DNA of 41,580 bases from Gemmataceae bacterium (GTDB taxonomy: Bacteria; Planctomycetota; Planctomycetia; Gemmatales; Gemmataceae): assembly GCA_022616435.1 (NCBI GenBank), contig JAKEET010000038.1:1-41580 (forward strand). Reading direction: 5' to 3'. Of this stretch, positions 15,928 to 22,426 are shown piece by piece. A program made the translations under genes and the position numbers. Each line of letters starts with the position of its first letter. Within the stretch, counting starts at the first letter, position 1. The notes under the pieces were generated by a model. It ran no database searches, had not been told where the DNA came from, and saw only the letters and a list, made by a program, of their open reading frames with translations.

Positions 15928-17322
15928 ATGCGACAATCACCCTGGCGGACTTGTTTGGCCCTGGCGCTCGCCGCGCTGTGCGTGTACGCCATCCTTCCGG
16001 ACATCCAACCGGCGCCGGGCCAGGAGAAGAAGGCCCCGAAGAAGGGCAAGAAAGCGGCGACCACGCTGACCTTTCCGCCCAAGCTTCCCGGCGGCCAGGA
16101 CATCCACACGGCGACCGCCGCGGAGTTTCTCCAAGCGCCGGCCAGCATCGCCAAGGACGTGCTCATCGCCAAGACGCCGCCGACCATCGATTTCCTCTAC
16201 TACCCCTGCCAGACCTACCCCGCCAAGATCTGGTCCAACTGGGGCGACGGCCTGGCGATCAACGGCAAGTATTATTCGTCCCTCGGCGACCACAATGCGC
16301 CCAAAGGCAATGCCTTCGTTTACGAGTACGATCCGGCCAGGAAAGTGCTGCGGCTTCTGATGAACGTGGCGCAACTGCTGGGCGAGCTTCTGTATCTTCC
16401 GGGCAAGATTCACGGCCGGCTCGATCTCGGCAAGGACGGCTGGCTGTACTTCTCGACGCATCGCGGCTCGACGACGGTGACCACCGACGCGTACGGCTAC
16501 AAGGGGGACTGGATCATTCGCTGCGATCCCAAGACCGGCAAGAGCGAGATCATCGCCCATGGCCCCGTCCCCAAGCGTTGCATTCCGTGCAGCGTCCTCG
16601 ATCCCGACCGCTTGATCTTCTACGGCGGCACGGCCCCGGGCAGCAAGGCCGACGGCGGCGGCGTGCAGTTCCTCGCGTTCGACGTGCAGAAGCGCAAACT
16701 GCTCTACTCCGGTCCCGACGGCCCGCCGCGCTACATGATCTTCGCCAGGTCCACGGGCAAGATCTACTACGTCCCCGGCAAGGAAGACATGGTCGGCCAG
16801 CTCGTCAGCTTTGATCCGGCCAAGGGCGGCGCGCCGGTGAAGATCCAGGCTTCGCTCGGCCTGAGGGCCGCGACCGACGAGACGGCGCAGGGAATGGTCT
16901 ACACCGTGTCCAAGGGGGCCAAGGGCGGGCAGACGATGATCTACTCGTTCAACACCAAGACCGAAGAGGCGCAGGTCATCGGACCGGCCGCCGTCGGCAC
17001 GAACGAGTACATCACCTCGATCGACGCCGATCCGAGCGGCCGCTACCTGTACTATGTTCCCGGCGCTCACGGCGGCGCCGACCGCGACGGCAGCGCAGTC
17101 GTGCAGTTCGACACGAAGACCAAAGAGCGGAAAGTCATCGCGTTCCTGAACCCCTACTTCAAGGACAAGATCGCGGCGACGCCGGTGGGCACGTACAGCA
17201 CCGCCGTCGATCCGGCGGGGGACAAGCTGTACATCACGTGGAATGTGCGTCGCGAGAGCAGGGCGTGGGATTGTTGTGCCCTCACGGTGATCCACATTCC
17301 GCAATCGGAGCGGCAGCCGTGA
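15928..17322 (+). CDS. Secreted propeller-like protein of unknown function
   Basis: A 464-aa exported protein. The start at 15928 is chosen because a signal peptide begins there (MRQSPWRTCLALALAALCVYA); the longer frame back to 15844 translates a repeat. After a Lys-rich linker (QEKKAPKKGKKAA) the mature part has recurring blades such as GKIHGRLDLGKDGWLYFSTHRGS, TGKIYYVPGKEDMVGQLVSFDPAKG and DPSGRYLYYVPGAHGG, with a regular spacing of aromatic, Gly and Asp residues, which points to a beta-propeller. A similar architecture is common in secreted planctomycete proteins. It has several cysteines (CQTYP, CDPKTGK, CIPCS, CC near the end) that might form disulfides. It probably does not share an operon with the ABC pair. 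Confidence 0.7.
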   Translation: MRQSPWRTCLALALAALCVYAILPDIQPAPGQEKKAPKKGKKAATTLTFPPKLPGGQDIHTATAAEFLQAPASIAKDVLIAKTPPTIDFLYYPCQTYPAKIWSNWGDGLAINGKYYSSLGDHNAPKGNAFVYEYDPARKVLRLLMNVAQLLGELLYLPGKIHGRLDLGKDGWLYFSTHRGSTTVTTDAYGYKGDWIIRCDPKTGKSEIIAHGPVPKRCIPCSVLDPDRLIFYGGTAPGSKADGGGVQFLAFDVQKRKLLYSGPDGPPRYMIFARSTGKIYYVPGKEDMVGQLVSFDPAKGGAPVKIQASLGLRAATDETAQGMVYTVSKGAKGGQTMIYSFNTKTEEAQVIGPAAVGTNEYITSIDADPSGRYLYYVPGAHGGADRDGSAVVQFDTKTKERKVIAFLNPYFKDKIAATPVGTYSTAVDPAGDKLYITWNVRRESRAWDCCALTVIHIPQSERQP

Positions 17323-17365
17323 GGCGCTGATTCACGAAGGCGCGCGATCATGAAAAGCGAGCGGT

Positions 17366-17371
17366 TACAAT
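17366..17371 (+). promoter_or_regulatory. Candidate -10 box giving a leaderless transcript
   Basis: TACAAT (five of six consensus bases) ends 6 nt before the ATG at 17378, and no Shine-Dalgarno is present. A transcript starting 7 nt after the box would begin on the start codon itself. Confidence 0.35.
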
Positions 17372-17377
17372 GATCAC

Positions 17378-17962
17378 ATGGACGACGAGTTCCACTCCAG
17401 GCCCAGGCCCGCCGCTCAGGAGGTGGACGTGTGGTGGGGCGCCTACTCCGGCTGGACGCTGCTGCCCAGCCTGGTGGTGTGCGTCGTCTTGACCGGCGCC
17501 ATCGTCTGGGGAACGTGGACCTTCGTCGAGCGCCGCAACGTGCAATGGACGTTCTGGTCGCTCGCCGGGCTGTTGTGGCTGCTGCAGCTGGTGCGCGGCA
17601 GCCGCCGGGTCTTCGGCATCAACTACCGTTTGACTTCGAAGCGGCTGTTCATCGAGCACGGCCACTGGCGGCCGCGGCGCGTCTGGGTGAATCTCGCGGA
17701 CATCGTCGAGGTGAGCGTCCGGCCGGTCCCGTGGGGCGCGTGGACCGGGGTCGGCGCCGTCGTGGTCCGCACCGACCAGGGCAAGCGTCATGTCTTGAAA
17801 GGCGTGTATCGGCCGCAGGAGGTGGCCGGCCTGATCCGCGGCCTGAGCGAGCACGTCCGCGAACCGCAGCCGACGCCGGTGCTGCGGGTTGACGAGGTTC
17901 CGGTGTCGCGACTCGCCGAGCCGGCCCCCGCCGCGCCCGACGGGCACGAGCTGCCGCGCTGA
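17378..17962 (+). CDS. Membrane protein with bacterial PH (DUF304/bPH2-type) domain
   Basis: A 194-aa protein with two membrane helices (about residues 27-48 and 56-70) followed by a bacterial pleckstrin-homology domain: YRLTSKRLFIEHGHWRPRRVWVNLADIVEVSVRP...VGAVVVRTDQGKRHVLKGVYRPQEVAGLIRGL. This 'Y.lT..Rl......' pattern is characteristic of bPH2/DUF304 domains, whose role is unknown but likely envelope-related. A Pro/Ala-rich tail follows. The TGA (17960-17962) is followed with no gap by the first of two direct repeats. A TACAAT box 6 nt before the ATG suggests a leaderless mRNA. Confidence 0.78.
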   Translation: MDDEFHSRPRPAAQEVDVWWGAYSGWTLLPSLVVCVVLTGAIVWGTWTFVERRNVQWTFWSLAGLLWLLQLVRGSRRVFGINYRLTSKRLFIEHGHWRPRRVWVNLADIVEVSVRPVPWGAWTGVGAVVVRTDQGKRHVLKGVYRPQEVAGLIRGLSEHVREPQPTPVLRVDEVPVSRLAEPAPAAPDGHELPR

Positions 17963-18138
17963 GGCGTGGGTGGCATGCTTTCGCCGATCCCTCGCCACAT
18001 GTGAAGGATCGGGACCAACACGGCGAAAGCAAGCGGGCGACTTGAATTGTCGTGTCGAGTGGCGTGGGTGGCATGCTTTCGCCGATCCCTCGCCACATGT
18101 GAAGGATCGGGACCAACACGGCGAAAGCATGCGGGCGA
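17963..18138 (+). repeat. Two 78-nt direct repeats, each a nested palindrome (GGCATGCTTTCGCCG family)
   Basis: Copies at 17963-18040 and 18061-18138 differ at one position and are separated by 20 nt (period 98). Each contains an outer dyad; in copy two GCATGCTTTCGCCG (18071-18084) pairs perfectly with 18119-18132. An inner GATCC/GGATC pair surrounds a CACATGTG palindrome. Copy one begins directly after the stop codon of the PH-domain gene. Fragments of the same family (GTGGGTGGCATGC) recur at 27235-27263. The remaining 18139-18213 has nothing recognisable. Confidence 0.85.
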
Positions 18139-18213
18139 GCGGGGCTTCGAAGACTCAGCCCCGGCCACCTCTCGAGCATCGTTGGCTGAGCACCAGCCCA
18201 TTACCCAACACGT

Positions 18214-18837
18214 CTATCGATATGGATTCGGATACGGACAATGCCCGCCGTACGGGCAGTGCAGCGGATGATACCGCGCCGGCAGCGCTTCCTCGAAGAC
18301 CGGTGGCTCGACACTTTCCTCGGCCAGCTGGGGCGACGGCCGGCGCGGCAACGTCAGGCTCATCACGACGCCGCCCTGCGGGGCCAGCGCCGGCAGCGGC
18401 GTCGCCAGCCAAACGATCACCGGCGACAGCTCGCAGGCATTGTCTTCATCGGCATAGGGCATGCGCCGGGTGTCCCGATCCGGGCGCGGGGCCGGCGCCG
18501 CCGCGACGTCGCGTTCGGCGACGGCGCCCGTCGCCGCGGGGTAAACGAACTTCTCAACCGGGATCGACGGGCCTTCGTTCGCCGTCAACGGCTCCGGCCG
18601 GGTCACGATCGGCTCATGGATGGTTTCGACGACGGCCGCCCGGGCCACGGCGGTTGCCGCCGGCGCCTTGGGTTGCGGCCGTGCCGGCGGCGGCCATGAT
18701 TCCAGGGGTGAGGTCTTGGAACGAGCGCCGGTCGCGGCATCCGGTCGCGGCCGCGCCAGCTGGCGCCACGCGAATCCAGCGGCAAAGCCCGCGATAACGA
18801 CGAGAGCCAGGCTCGCGGCGCAAAACTTGGTACTCAT
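18214..18837 (-). CDS. Membrane-anchored protein with Cys/Pro/Tyr-rich tail
   Basis: A 207-aa protein. Start 18837 (MSTKFCAASLALVVIAGFAAGFAW) is fixed by GGGAGGA 6 nt upstream and begins with a hydrophobic helix at about 6-24 that could be an anchor or uncleaved signal. The middle is low complexity (Ala/Pro/Arg), then an ordered stretch ELSPVIVWLATPLPALAPQGGVVMSLTLPRR. The C-terminus is unusual: HPLHCPYGGHCPYPNPYR, a duplicated HCPY unit. No domain is recognised. The divergent promoter region toward rsfS is upstream. Function unknown; the HCPY pair could bind metal or form a disulfide, which is speculation. Confidence 0.65.
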   Translation of the reverse strand: MSTKFCAASLALVVIAGFAAGFAWRQLARPRPDAATGARSKTSPLESWPPPARPQPKAPAATAVARAAVVETIHEPIVTRPEPLTANEGPSIPVEKFVYPAATGAVAERDVAAAPAPRPDRDTRRMPYADEDNACELSPVIVWLATPLPALAPQGGVVMSLTLPRRPSPQLAEESVEPPVFEEALPARYHPLHCPYGGHCPYPNPYR

Positions 18838-19169
18838 AGGATCCTCCCGGCGACACGACGGCCGCGCCGGGACGATACACTGTTGCCGGAAATGACGCCA
18901 GGGCAACCTGGGCGAGCCGAGCGGCGCCTGGCGAGGCTGGCCTGCGAGCCGAGCCAGGCACGCCAGGCGCCGCGCCACGAAGAATTGGTGAAGATAACCA
19001 ACCAACAGGTTGCGGAAAGCGCGCGTAGAATGTATAAGGGAGGAGAAATCGGCCCCCGACACGCGAACCGCACGAAGGTGCGAACCGCACGCTGCCGCCG
19101 CGTGTCACCAGGCGCGTGGGGCCGACATTCTCGCCGCGTGTTCCCATGTGATTCGCGAAAGGAGGGCCT
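18838..19169. other. 332-nt divergent intergenic region with a 13-bp dyad
   Basis: This gap separates the anchored protein (minus) from rsfS (plus). It holds an exact 13-bp inverted repeat, GCGGCGCCTGGCG at 18921-18933 with its complement at 18961-18973; a candidate promoter for rsfS (19010-19038); and a short direct duplication GCGAACCGCAC (about 19063-19090). No convincing reading frame is present. Confidence 0.5.
19010..19038 (+). promoter_or_regulatory. Candidate rsfS promoter
   Basis: TTGCGG (19010-19015), 17-nt spacer, TATAAG (19033-19038). The -10 matches five of six bases and lies in an A/T-richer patch of an otherwise very GC-rich region. The predicted leader to the TTG start at 19170 is about 125 nt. 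Confidence 0.4.
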
Positions 19170-19559
19170 TTGGAAACCATCGTAGCCGAAACCAAACAAG
19201 CTACCCGCAACGCCAACGCCGTCCACCGCGCCGTCCTCTGTGCCCAGGCGGCCCTGGACCACAAGGGCAAGGACATTCTCGTTCTCGATTTGCGCGGCCT
19301 GACGCCCATCTTCGACTTCTTCGTCATCGCCACCGGCCAGAGCCGCCGGCACATCCACACCCTCGCCGAAGAGATCGACGCCGCCATGCACGCCGAGGGC
19401 GAGGTGCGCCTGTCGATCCAGGGCTACCAAGCGAGCCGCTGGATCGTGCAGGACTACGGCGATGTGATCGTCCATGTGTTCGATCCGGAGTCGCGCGACT
19501 ACTATGCCCTGGAAGAACTCTGGGCCGACGCGCCGCGGATCGATTGGCAGCGCGGATAA
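19170..19559 (+). CDS. rsfS: Ribosome silencing factor RsfS
   Basis: A 129-aa protein of the DUF143/Iojap family that binds ribosomal protein uL14 and blocks subunit joining. Hallmarks are DILVLDLRGLTPIFDFFVIATGQSRRHIHTLAEEID and GYQASRWIVQDYGDVIVHVFDPESRDYYALEELWADAP, which cover nearly the whole family domain. The start is TTG at 19170, chosen because AGGAGGG lies 4 nt upstream and no in-frame ATG fits. argS follows on the same strand after 158 nt that contain a strong inverted repeat. Confidence 0.93.
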   Translation: METIVAETKQATRNANAVHRAVLCAQAALDHKGKDILVLDLRGLTPIFDFFVIATGQSRRHIHTLAEEIDAAMHAEGEVRLSIQGYQASRWIVQDYGDVIVHVFDPESRDYYALEELWADAPRIDWQRG

Positions 19560-19577
19560 CCGACTTCGGATTCCGCC

Positions 19578-19627
19578 GCTAGCGGCTTAGCGTTCGCGAC
19601 GTCCGCTCCGAACGCTAAGCCGCAAGC
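19578..19627. repeat. 19-bp inverted repeat, AACGCTAAGCCGCAAGC family
   Basis: Left arm GCTAGCGGCTTAGCGTTCG (19578-19596) and right arm CGAACGCTAAGCCGCAAGC (19609-19627) pair with one mismatch around a 12-nt loop. It begins 18 nt after the rsfS stop. It is the second complete palindromic member of the family (with 7708-7757). Confidence 0.85.
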
Positions 19628-19717
19628 AGCGGGAAAGGCAACCGAAGTGCATTCTGACCGCCGGACACGCCGCTCAGCCAGCGGCGCGCTCGGCGGTTGT
19701 TTCTTTTGAGAACTTCG

Positions 19718-21535
19718 ATGAACCTTGCACGTGTGATTCAGGACCGCTTCCGGCCGGCGCTCGCGGGCCTCGTCGCCGACCCGGAACCGTACGTGGCCAT
19801 GGTCAAGCCGACCCAGGACGCCAAGCACGGCGACTACCAGGCCAATTGCGCCATGAGCCTGTCCAAGACTCTTGGCAAGAAGCCGCGCGATATCGCCCAG
19901 GACATCGTCGCCCGGCTCGACCGCGGCGACTTGCTCGAACCGCCCGAGATCGCCGGCCCGGGTTTCATCAACCTGCGCCTGCAATCGTCCTGGCTCGCCC
20001 GGCAGCTGCAAACGATGGCGGCCGACGACCGCCTCGGCGTCGCCCCGGCCCAGCCGCCCAAGACTTTCGTCATCGACTTCAGCTCGCCCAACGTCGCCAA
20101 GCCGATGCACGTCGGCCATCTGCGCAGCACCATCATCGGCGACGCCCTGGCCCGGCTGTTGCGGTTCCTCGGCCACACCGTCGTCACTGACAACCACCTG
20201 GGCGACTGGGGGACGCAGTTCGGGATGATTCTGTTCGGGTACAAGAATTTCGTTCACGACAACGCATTCGTCCAAGACCCGGTGCGCGAACTGTCGCGGC
20301 TCTATGTTCTCGTTCGCGAAATCAGCAAGGCCGCCGAGGACGACGACGAAGCCAACGACGCTGAATCTCGAACGACGCTCACCGCGGAAGGACGCCAAAT
20401 CGCACAGTTGGCCGCAGACGCTTCTCGAAAAGAAACCGCCAAGCTGCACGCCGCCGATCCGGAAAACGTCCGGCTCTGGCAGCTGTTCATGCCGCATTGC
20501 ATGGAGGAAATCGAGCGCAGCTACCGCCGGCTCGACGTCAAGTTCGACCACACCCACGGCGAGAGCTTCTACAACCCGATGCTGCGCGGCGTGGTCGAAA
20601 GCCTGCTCGAGCAAAAGGTCGCCGAGCCGGGCGACGACGGCGCGATCATCATCCGCTTCACGGACAAGAACGTCGCACTCGTCCAGAAGCGCGACGGCGC
20701 CTTCACCTACACCACCAGCGACCTGGCGACGATCCGCCACCGGATGGACGCGTGGCATCCGGACGCGATCCTGTATGTCGTCGATTTCCGGCAAGCGCTC
20801 CACTTCAAGAACCTGTTCGCCGCCGCCCGGTGCTGGGGCTTCGACCAGGTGGCGCTGGAACACATCTCGTTCGGCTCGGTGCTCGGCAAGGACGGCAAGC
20901 CGATCAAGACCCGCGAGGGCGGGGCCGTCGAGCTGGGCGCGTTGCTCGACGAGGCCATCGAACGGGCCGCCCAGGTGTATGACGCGAACGTGCAGGAATC
21001 ACGCGACCGCGGCGACGATGTCCCGGACCTGAGCGACGCGGAACGACGGCAAATCCACGAAGCCGTGGGCGTCGGCGCCGTGAAGTACGCCGACCTGAGC
21101 CAGAACCGCGCGTCGAACTACGTGTTCGACTTCGACAAGATGCTGGCCATGAACGGCAACACCGCGACCTACATGCAGTACGCCTACGCCCGCAATCGCA
21201 GCATCTTCCGGAAGGGGAATGTGGACGTCGCGCGCTTCCGCGCCAACCCGCCGCCGGCGCTCCTCGACACGCCGCACGAGCGGGCCCTGGCGCTGCAACT
21301 GCTGCGGCTGGAGGAGGCGCTGGCCCGCGCCACCGAGGAATATCATCCGAGCGAGATCACGTCGTACTTGTGGGACCTGTCGAAGACATATAGCGGCTTC
21401 TTCCAGAACTGCCCGGTCCTGAAGGCCGAGACGCCGGCGCTGCGCGACAGCCGGCTGCTCTTGTGCGACCTGACCGCGCGCGTGATCCGGCTCTGCTTGG
21501 ATTTGTTGGGCATCCGCACGGTCGAGCGGATGTGA
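19718..21535 (+). CDS. argS: Arginine--tRNA ligase
   Basis: A 605-aa class I aminoacyl-tRNA synthetase. The HIGH motif appears as H131-V-G-H134 in FSSPNVAKPMHVGHLRSTIIGDAL. The N-terminal additive domain (tRNA D-loop binding) covers about residues 1-110. The C-terminal anticodon-binding domain begins near GNTATYMQYAYARNRSIFRKG and ends in LDLLGIRTVERM, the usual family terminus. A highly charged insertion near residue 200 (EDDDEANDAESRTTLTAEG) replaces the usual linker. The start ATG 19718 has only a weak GAG upstream. It has no close operon partner; the VapBC-type unit converges on it 84 nt away. Confidence 0.95.
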   Translation: MNLARVIQDRFRPALAGLVADPEPYVAMVKPTQDAKHGDYQANCAMSLSKTLGKKPRDIAQDIVARLDRGDLLEPPEIAGPGFINLRLQSSWLARQLQTMAADDRLGVAPAQPPKTFVIDFSSPNVAKPMHVGHLRSTIIGDALARLLRFLGHTVVTDNHLGDWGTQFGMILFGYKNFVHDNAFVQDPVRELSRLYVLVREISKAAEDDDEANDAESRTTLTAEGRQIAQLAADASRKETAKLHAADPENVRLWQLFMPHCMEEIERSYRRLDVKFDHTHGESFYNPMLRGVVESLLEQKVAEPGDDGAIIIRFTDKNVALVQKRDGAFTYTTSDLATIRHRMDAWHPDAILYVVDFRQALHFKNLFAAARCWGFDQVALEHISFGSVLGKDGKPIKTREGGAVELGALLDEAIERAAQVYDANVQESRDRGDDVPDLSDAERRQIHEAVGVGAVKYADLSQNRASNYVFDFDKMLAMNGNTATYMQYAYARNRSIFRKGNVDVARFRANPPPALLDTPHERALALQLLRLEEALARATEEYHPSEITSYLWDLSKTYSGFFQNCPVLKAETPALRDSRLLLCDLTARVIRLCLDLLGIRTVERM

Positions 21536-21619
21536 CCATCCGCCGATCATACACCGCTGCGCGGCAAGCCCCACGGGACTCAAAAGCACGGCCGAGGCGC
21601 AGTCGGTTGACCTTGCCGC

Positions 21620-22084
21620 CTAAACCACATCCGGGTTCACGACAGCCAGTCCTTCGGCGACAGCCAGCGCGCCCAGTGACTTGTCGGCACAAATGAATTC
21701 GATGGGTTGGGCGGGTTCGTTGAGACTGATGGCGACCGCGAGCTGCAGGGCATCAAGTGTTCGAAGTCCATTTGTCAGGCCAATTCGCCGAATCAGTCGC
21801 TCGGCCGATTGAAAGTGAGCGGCGGTCAAGCGGACGACCCGCAACCGCCGCGCCGCCACATCGCCGCGAAACCGGCGCGTCAGTTTGTGGAAGCTTGCGG
21901 CGTTGAGCTCGCCGATGCGAACCTTCTTGGCGAACACCGAATGGAACTCGACGACGGACAAGCGGGAGATTACTTGCGTGGCGTTGAGCAAAGCGAACAA
22001 CGCGTCAACTTTCGCCGTCCCTGTCTCGGCATGGTAATGCTTGGCGACGGCGCTCGTGTCGAAGAAATGAACGGGCATGATCAT
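21620..22084 (-). CDS. PIN-domain toxin (VapC-like)
   Basis: A 154-aa PIN-domain ribonuclease, probably the toxin of a type II toxin-antitoxin pair. The acidic residues of the fold are in place: D9 in HFFDTSAVAKHY, E46 in LSVVEFHSVF, D111 in LRTLDALQLAVAI and D134 in FICADKSLG. The 'TLDALQLA' helix is typical of this VapC subgroup. It overlaps the antitoxin gene by 4 nt (ATGA, 22081-22084), indicating coupled translation; an ATG six bases further in (22078, MPVHFF) is an alternative. RNA target unknown. Confidence 0.85.
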   Translation of the reverse strand: MIMPVHFFDTSAVAKHYHAETGTAKVDALFALLNATQVISRLSVVEFHSVFAKKVRIGELNAASFHKLTRRFRGDVAARRLRVVRLTAAHFQSAERLIRRIGLTNGLRTLDALQLAVAISLNEPAQPIEFICADKSLGALAVAEGLAVVNPDVV

Positions 22085-22341
22085 CGCTCATCCCGTTCGG
22101 CGGCGAAATCTGCGGCCATGTCTCCTGGAATACTCGCCAGACCGGCGCGAACCTCGGCGAGCGACACCTCGGGGGACGTGTCGGCCTCGCAATCGGCATG
22201 GTACTCGGCGTCGAGCAGCCGGTCGATTGTCGATTCCGGCGCCTCGGTGACCCGGATTTCAACTGTTTTGCCGACCAGGGGACGGAGTTCCGGCAAGACC
22301 AGCGTCTCGGACTCTACTCGCGTTTTGATCCGAATCGTCAT
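22081..22341 (-). CDS. Antitoxin of the VapC-like module
   Basis: An 86-aa acidic protein (many Glu/Asp: RVTEAPESTIDRLLDAEYHADCEADTSPEVSLAEVR). The start is MTIRIKTRVESETLVLPEL at 22341. The N-terminal strand followed by 'LRPLVGKTVEIRVTE' fits a short antitoxin dimerisation or DNA-binding region, and the C-terminal acidic part (GLASIPGDMAADFAAERDER) would wrap the toxin. The call depends on position: it lies directly upstream of, and overlaps by 4 nt, the PIN gene. A palindrome upstream covers its likely -10 box, as expected for an autoregulated module. Confidence 0.72.
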   Translation of the reverse strand: MTIRIKTRVESETLVLPELRPLVGKTVEIRVTEAPESTIDRLLDAEYHADCEADTSPEVSLAEVRAGLASIPGDMAADFAAERDER

Positions 22342-22358
22342 CGCGTTTCTCCGAAACG

Positions 22359-22396
22359 GTGCAATCATTGTACGACACCATGCGCGTCCCCTACAA
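22359..22396 (-). promoter_or_regulatory. Candidate promoter/operator of the VapBC-like module
   Basis: Minus-strand TTGTAG (22391-22396), 18-nt spacer and TACAAT (22367-22372) form a plausible promoter. The near-perfect 15-bp palindrome GTGCAATCATTGTAC (22359-22373, one mismatch) overlaps the -10, the usual place for an antitoxin-operator. Confidence 0.45.
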
Positions 22397-22426
22397 CGGC
22401 ATCCGGACGGCGGCGCCCGCCCGCGC

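Noticed and set aside
13782..16187. Very long open frames on the strand opposite real genes (here, and at 21707-24205 and 24248-26896)
   Set aside because: They overlap well-supported genes, have Arg/Gln/His-rich shadow composition without domains, and arise from the high GC content.
17963..18138. CRISPR-like direct repeats
   Set aside because: There are only two copies, each internally palindromic, with one 20-nt spacer and no cas genes; the fragments elsewhere are single.
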